Origin: UBA3495 sp964629875
GTDB taxonomy: Bacteria; Chloroflexota; Dehalococcoidia; Lucifugimonadales; UBA3495
Direction: 5' to 3'
DNA length: 64,000 nt
NCBI GenBank assembly: GCA_964629875.1
Contig: CAZVRK010000007.1
Location: 28,615-92,614 of the forward strand
The notes under the pieces were generated by a model. The model ran no database searches. It saw only the letters and a list, made by a program, of their open reading frames with translations, and was not told the origin of the DNA. Each line of letters begins with the position of its first letter. Positions within the stretch are counted from its first letter, which is position 1. This document shows, one piece after another, positions 62,209 to 64,000 of the stretch. Position numbers and translations under genes: made by a program.

Positions 62209-63552
62209 TTATGATCGTACGCTTGAAGCTTTGCCCAATAATGACATCAAGTTGGAGATGTCGTCTACATCTTCTAGGTTGTGGACTAAGTCTATTACCT
62301 GCTTGGTTTCATCATCCGATATCGCCCTGGATATGCAATCTACTAACTTGTCCAGCCGCTCCGATGCGTTCATTGGGTTTTTGGCAGAGCCCTTAAATGA
62401 AACGCATTCGTCCTTGATTTCTGTGCCATCGTGTAGTACCGCTGTAACCGCGACAGTTCCTGAGGTTGGTCCTTCTGGATCCACCTTTATCTTCGGCAGT
62501 GTGTTTTCCATGTCTGAAGCAAAGCGTCTTTCATCAGTAAAACTGTCTATATTAACCCTGCCGTCTAGAAGCGCTACAGCTGCGCAATATTCTACGCTAA
62601 ATTTACCGTCAAGACCGGTTAATGGAATAGGGCCAGAATGGCCTCGACCTCTCCTGTGTATAGTGACAGACTGTACCATATCTGCGTTTAGGGAGTTATT
62701 TTCACGAAGGTTTAAAACGGCTTCTATCGGGTTTTGCATGTATACCTGTGCGGGAAACCGTTTAATATCAAAGCCTGGATCAGTCAATCTGTACGATGTT
62801 CCGAGCCCTTTTAATAGTATGTCCCAATCAAATACACCTTGAAACAGTCCGGCGGCGTACCCGACAGAGGATTCTAATGGTTGTTCACTGCTTGTGTAAC
62901 CCTTTTCAGCTAGAATTGCGGACTCAGCGCCCATCCTAGCCGCGTTACCAGGATGTGTCGACTTTACCATCGTTCCGGTGTTGGCTGTGAGGCCTCCGGT
63001 ACGCGAAGCAGCTATACCTAGGGCCATTAAAGTTTTCTGTGGGTCGAGAGATAACACCTTAGCACTAGCAGTTGCTCCACCTAAAGGACCTACTAAGCCC
63101 GGAGGATGTAGCGCAGGATTATGGTTACTGTCAGATGCTTCTCGCAGGCGGCCCTGGATTTCCCATCCGAGAGTATACGCTGTGATAATAGACTTGCCAG
63201 ACACGCTTCTGTTTTCTCCGATAGCTAACGCAGCGGGCAGGCAAGAAGATGTCCCGTGTGTCGGGGGGAATCCTTGGATCTCAAAGTCGAGACAATGTCC
63301 GAATACACCGTTGGCAAAGGCAGCAGCGGGAGCGTTAGTTTTGAATCCCCAGCCGATAACTGAAGATGAGGGTGTTCCGCCTTGCTCTTTGACGTATTCG
63401 CCAATAATGTCAGATAGCTCTTGGGTAGATCCGGCAACCATATTAGCTATACCATCTAGAATCGCTATTTTTGCTGCTTCTATTGTAGATTTGTCTAGAG
63501 AATCAAAGTTCGTTTCAGATATAAATTGAGCCAGATCCTTCGTCTCGTTCAT
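62209..63552 (-). CDS. MmgE/PrpD family protein
   Basis: About 447 residues matching MmgE/PrpD (2-methylcitrate dehydratase-like, also iminodisuccinate epimerase and aconitate decarboxylase fold): KIAILDGIANMVAGSTQ, AFANGVFGHCLDFEIQGFPPTHGTSSCLPAALAIGE, TAYTLGWEIQGRL, MALGIAASRTGGLTANTGTMVKSTHPGNAARMG. The amino terminus is set at ATG 63550-63552 (MNETKD) behind AAAGGGGGAAC; an upstream in-frame codon at 63588 lacks support. The family dehydrates, isomerises or decarboxylates tricarboxylic and related acids. It is the first gene of the four-gene operon, so the substrate is probably a branched di- or tricarboxylic acid later handled as a CoA ester. Confidence 0.88.
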   Translation of the reverse strand: MNETKDLAQFISETNFDSLDKSTIEAAKIAILDGIANMVAGSTQELSDIIGEYVKEQGGTPSSSVIGWGFKTNAPAAAFANGVFGHCLDFEIQGFPPTHGTSSCLPAALAIGENRSVSGKSIITAYTLGWEIQGRLREASDSNHNPALHPPGLVGPLGGATASAKVLSLDPQKTLMALGIAASRTGGLTANTGTMVKSTHPGNAARMGAESAILAEKGYTSSEQPLESSVGYAAGLFQGVFDWDILLKGLGTSYRLTDPGFDIKRFPAQVYMQNPIEAVLNLRENNSLNADMVQSVTIHRRGRGHSGPIPLTGLDGKFSVEYCAAVALLDGRVNIDSFTDERRFASDMENTLPKIKVDPEGPTSGTVAVTAVLHDGTEIKDECVSFKGSAKNPMNASERLDKLVDCISRAISDDETKQVIDLVHNLEDVDDISNLMSLLGKASSVRS

Positions 63553-63665
63553 TTGTTCCCCCTTTAAGCAATATGAATCTAATCGCAATGGTTATCCTGA
63601 AGACTAATGAAATAATGGTATTACGGTCCGAATAATACCTGAGGCTAGTGATGTGATCAAATAAT

Positions 63666-63677
63666 CGGGTGGGCCCG
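63666..63677 (-). terminator. Weak hairpin after the tRNA pair
   Basis: On the minus strand CGGG, loop CCCA, CCCG is followed by ATTATTT, 14 bases downstream of the tRNA-Arg CCA end. The short stem makes termination uncertain. Confidence 0.3.
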
Positions 63678-63691
63678 TGGGCTGTAGTTTC

Positions 63692-63767
63692 TGGCGCGCC
63701 TGGCAGGACTCGAACCTGCAACCCCTTGGTTCGAAGCCAAGTACTCTATCCATTGAGCTACAGGCGC
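63692..63767 (-). tRNA. tRNA-Arg, anticodon UCG
   Basis: The minus strand folds as a cloverleaf. The acceptor GCGCCTG (from 63767) pairs with CAGGCGC. The anticodon stem CTTGG/CCAAG encloses CTTCGAA, giving anticodon TCG. The T loop is GTTCGAGTC. The CCA end is encoded (63692-63694), discriminator base G. Confidence 0.96.
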
Positions 63768-63787
63768 ATTATCAGAGGGTGTACTAA

Positions 63788-63864
63788 TGGGGCGAGCGAT
63801 GGGATTCGAACCCACGATCTCCTGTGCCACAGACAGGCGCCTTAGACCACTTGGCTACGCTCGC
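63788..63864 (-). tRNA. tRNA-His, anticodon GUG
   Basis: The minus strand folds as a cloverleaf. The acceptor GCGAGCG pairs with CGCTCGC, and the extra G(-1) (63865) faces C73, the histidine identity pair. The anticodon stem CCTGT/ACAGG encloses CTGTGGC, anticodon GTG. The CCA end is encoded at 63788-63790. It lies 20 bases upstream of tRNA-Arg on the same strand and is probably co-transcribed with it. Confidence 0.96.
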
Positions 63865-63871
63865 CATGAAA

Positions 63872-63892
63872 ACCCTAAACTCCATTTAGGGT
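63872..63892 (-). terminator. Hairpin 7 bases upstream of tRNA-His
   Basis: ACCCTAAA (63872-63879) pairs with TTTAGGGT (63885-63892) around a five-base loop, followed on the minus strand by TTTTC. It may end a transcript coming from beyond the right edge. The remaining bases to 64000 show no gene. Confidence 0.4.
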
Positions 63893-64000
63893 CAAACTAT
63901 GTTAGCAAAAACGTTTCTCGTGTACAAGCAGTCGAACTTTGTTGATATTAACATTGAATTAACCATTTCACTTACCTAAAATACTAATATAGGACATGTG

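Noticed and set aside
63692..63865. tRNA pair as an integration site for a mobile element
   Set aside because: No integrase gene and no repeated tRNA 3' end were found in the window.
1..64000. CRISPR arrays, rRNA genes or prophage
   Set aside because: No regularly spaced repeats, rRNA-like stretches or phage structural genes were seen.

Overview
The window looks like a chromosomal segment of an uncultured bacterium of the phylum Chloroflexota, most likely the marine SAR202 / Dehalococcoidia branch. This is inferred from gene content, not a phylogeny: complete cofG-cofH-cofD-cofC genes for coenzyme F420, LLM-class flavin/F420 oxidoreductases, several family III CoA-transferases (two of them two-domain proteins), an MmgE/PrpD protein, D-amino-acid enzymes, cobalamin-dependent MetH, an archaeal-type fructose-1,6-bisphosphate aldolase/phosphatase and an archaeal-type dUTPase. 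Genes are tightly packed on both strands. I see no integrase, transposase, phage gene or CRISPR array. A run of 100 Ns flanked by an exact 55-base overlap at 39079-39288 shows that this is a draft, probably metagenomic, assembly.

Layout. 1-7 kb: a D-aminoacylase cut by the window edge; a minus-strand crotonase / CoA-transferase / CoA-transferase cluster; and, divergently, two fold-type III PLP proteins, one of which has lost its PLP lysine. 7-13.2 kb: metH and an M1 aminopeptidase (minus). 13.3-17.7 kb: leuCD behind a promoter and structured leader, then a ThDP enzyme and an EthD-like protein. 17.7-26.3 kb: GNAT, YchF, a thiolase-like protein, an EVE-domain protein, queG, dut, an unusual groEL, folK and folP. 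26.4-40 kb, mostly plus strand: carboxyltransferase, LLM oxidoreductase, rarA, (minus: isochorismatase-like, threonine aldolase), a hydrolase, lspA, rluD, glnS, another hydrolase, gltX and an MBL-fold gene split by the assembly gap. 40-48.7 kb: mtaB and a small PaREP1/HEPN-like gene (minus), then the F420 operon running into an LLM oxidoreductase and fabI. 48.7-56.5 kb: FBP aldolase/phosphatase behind a multi-hairpin leader, an aminotransferase, aspS with an apparent CTG start, a YyaL/DUF255 protein and an HtrA protease. 56.5-63.9 kb: a four-gene minus-strand catabolic operon (PrpD-like, two tandem two-domain CoA-transferases, amidohydrolase), preceded by tRNA-Arg and tRNA-His.

How it fits together. 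Housekeeping genes (Met, Leu, folate, fatty acid, tRNA charging and modification, lipoprotein processing) are interleaved with accessory catabolism that suits an oligotroph living on recalcitrant organic acids and D-amino-acid-containing debris: acids would be activated by CoA-transfer, then handled by hydratase, dehydratase and decarboxylase families, with F420 chemistry alongside.

The points most worth following up are the 614-bp identical tract shared by the two tandem two-domain CoA-transferases, the alternative-hairpin leader upstream of the FBP aldolase/phosphatase, the lysine-less PLP-fold protein, the CTG start of aspS, and the structured region upstream of the EVE-domain gene. I found no convincing wholly new multi-gene system.
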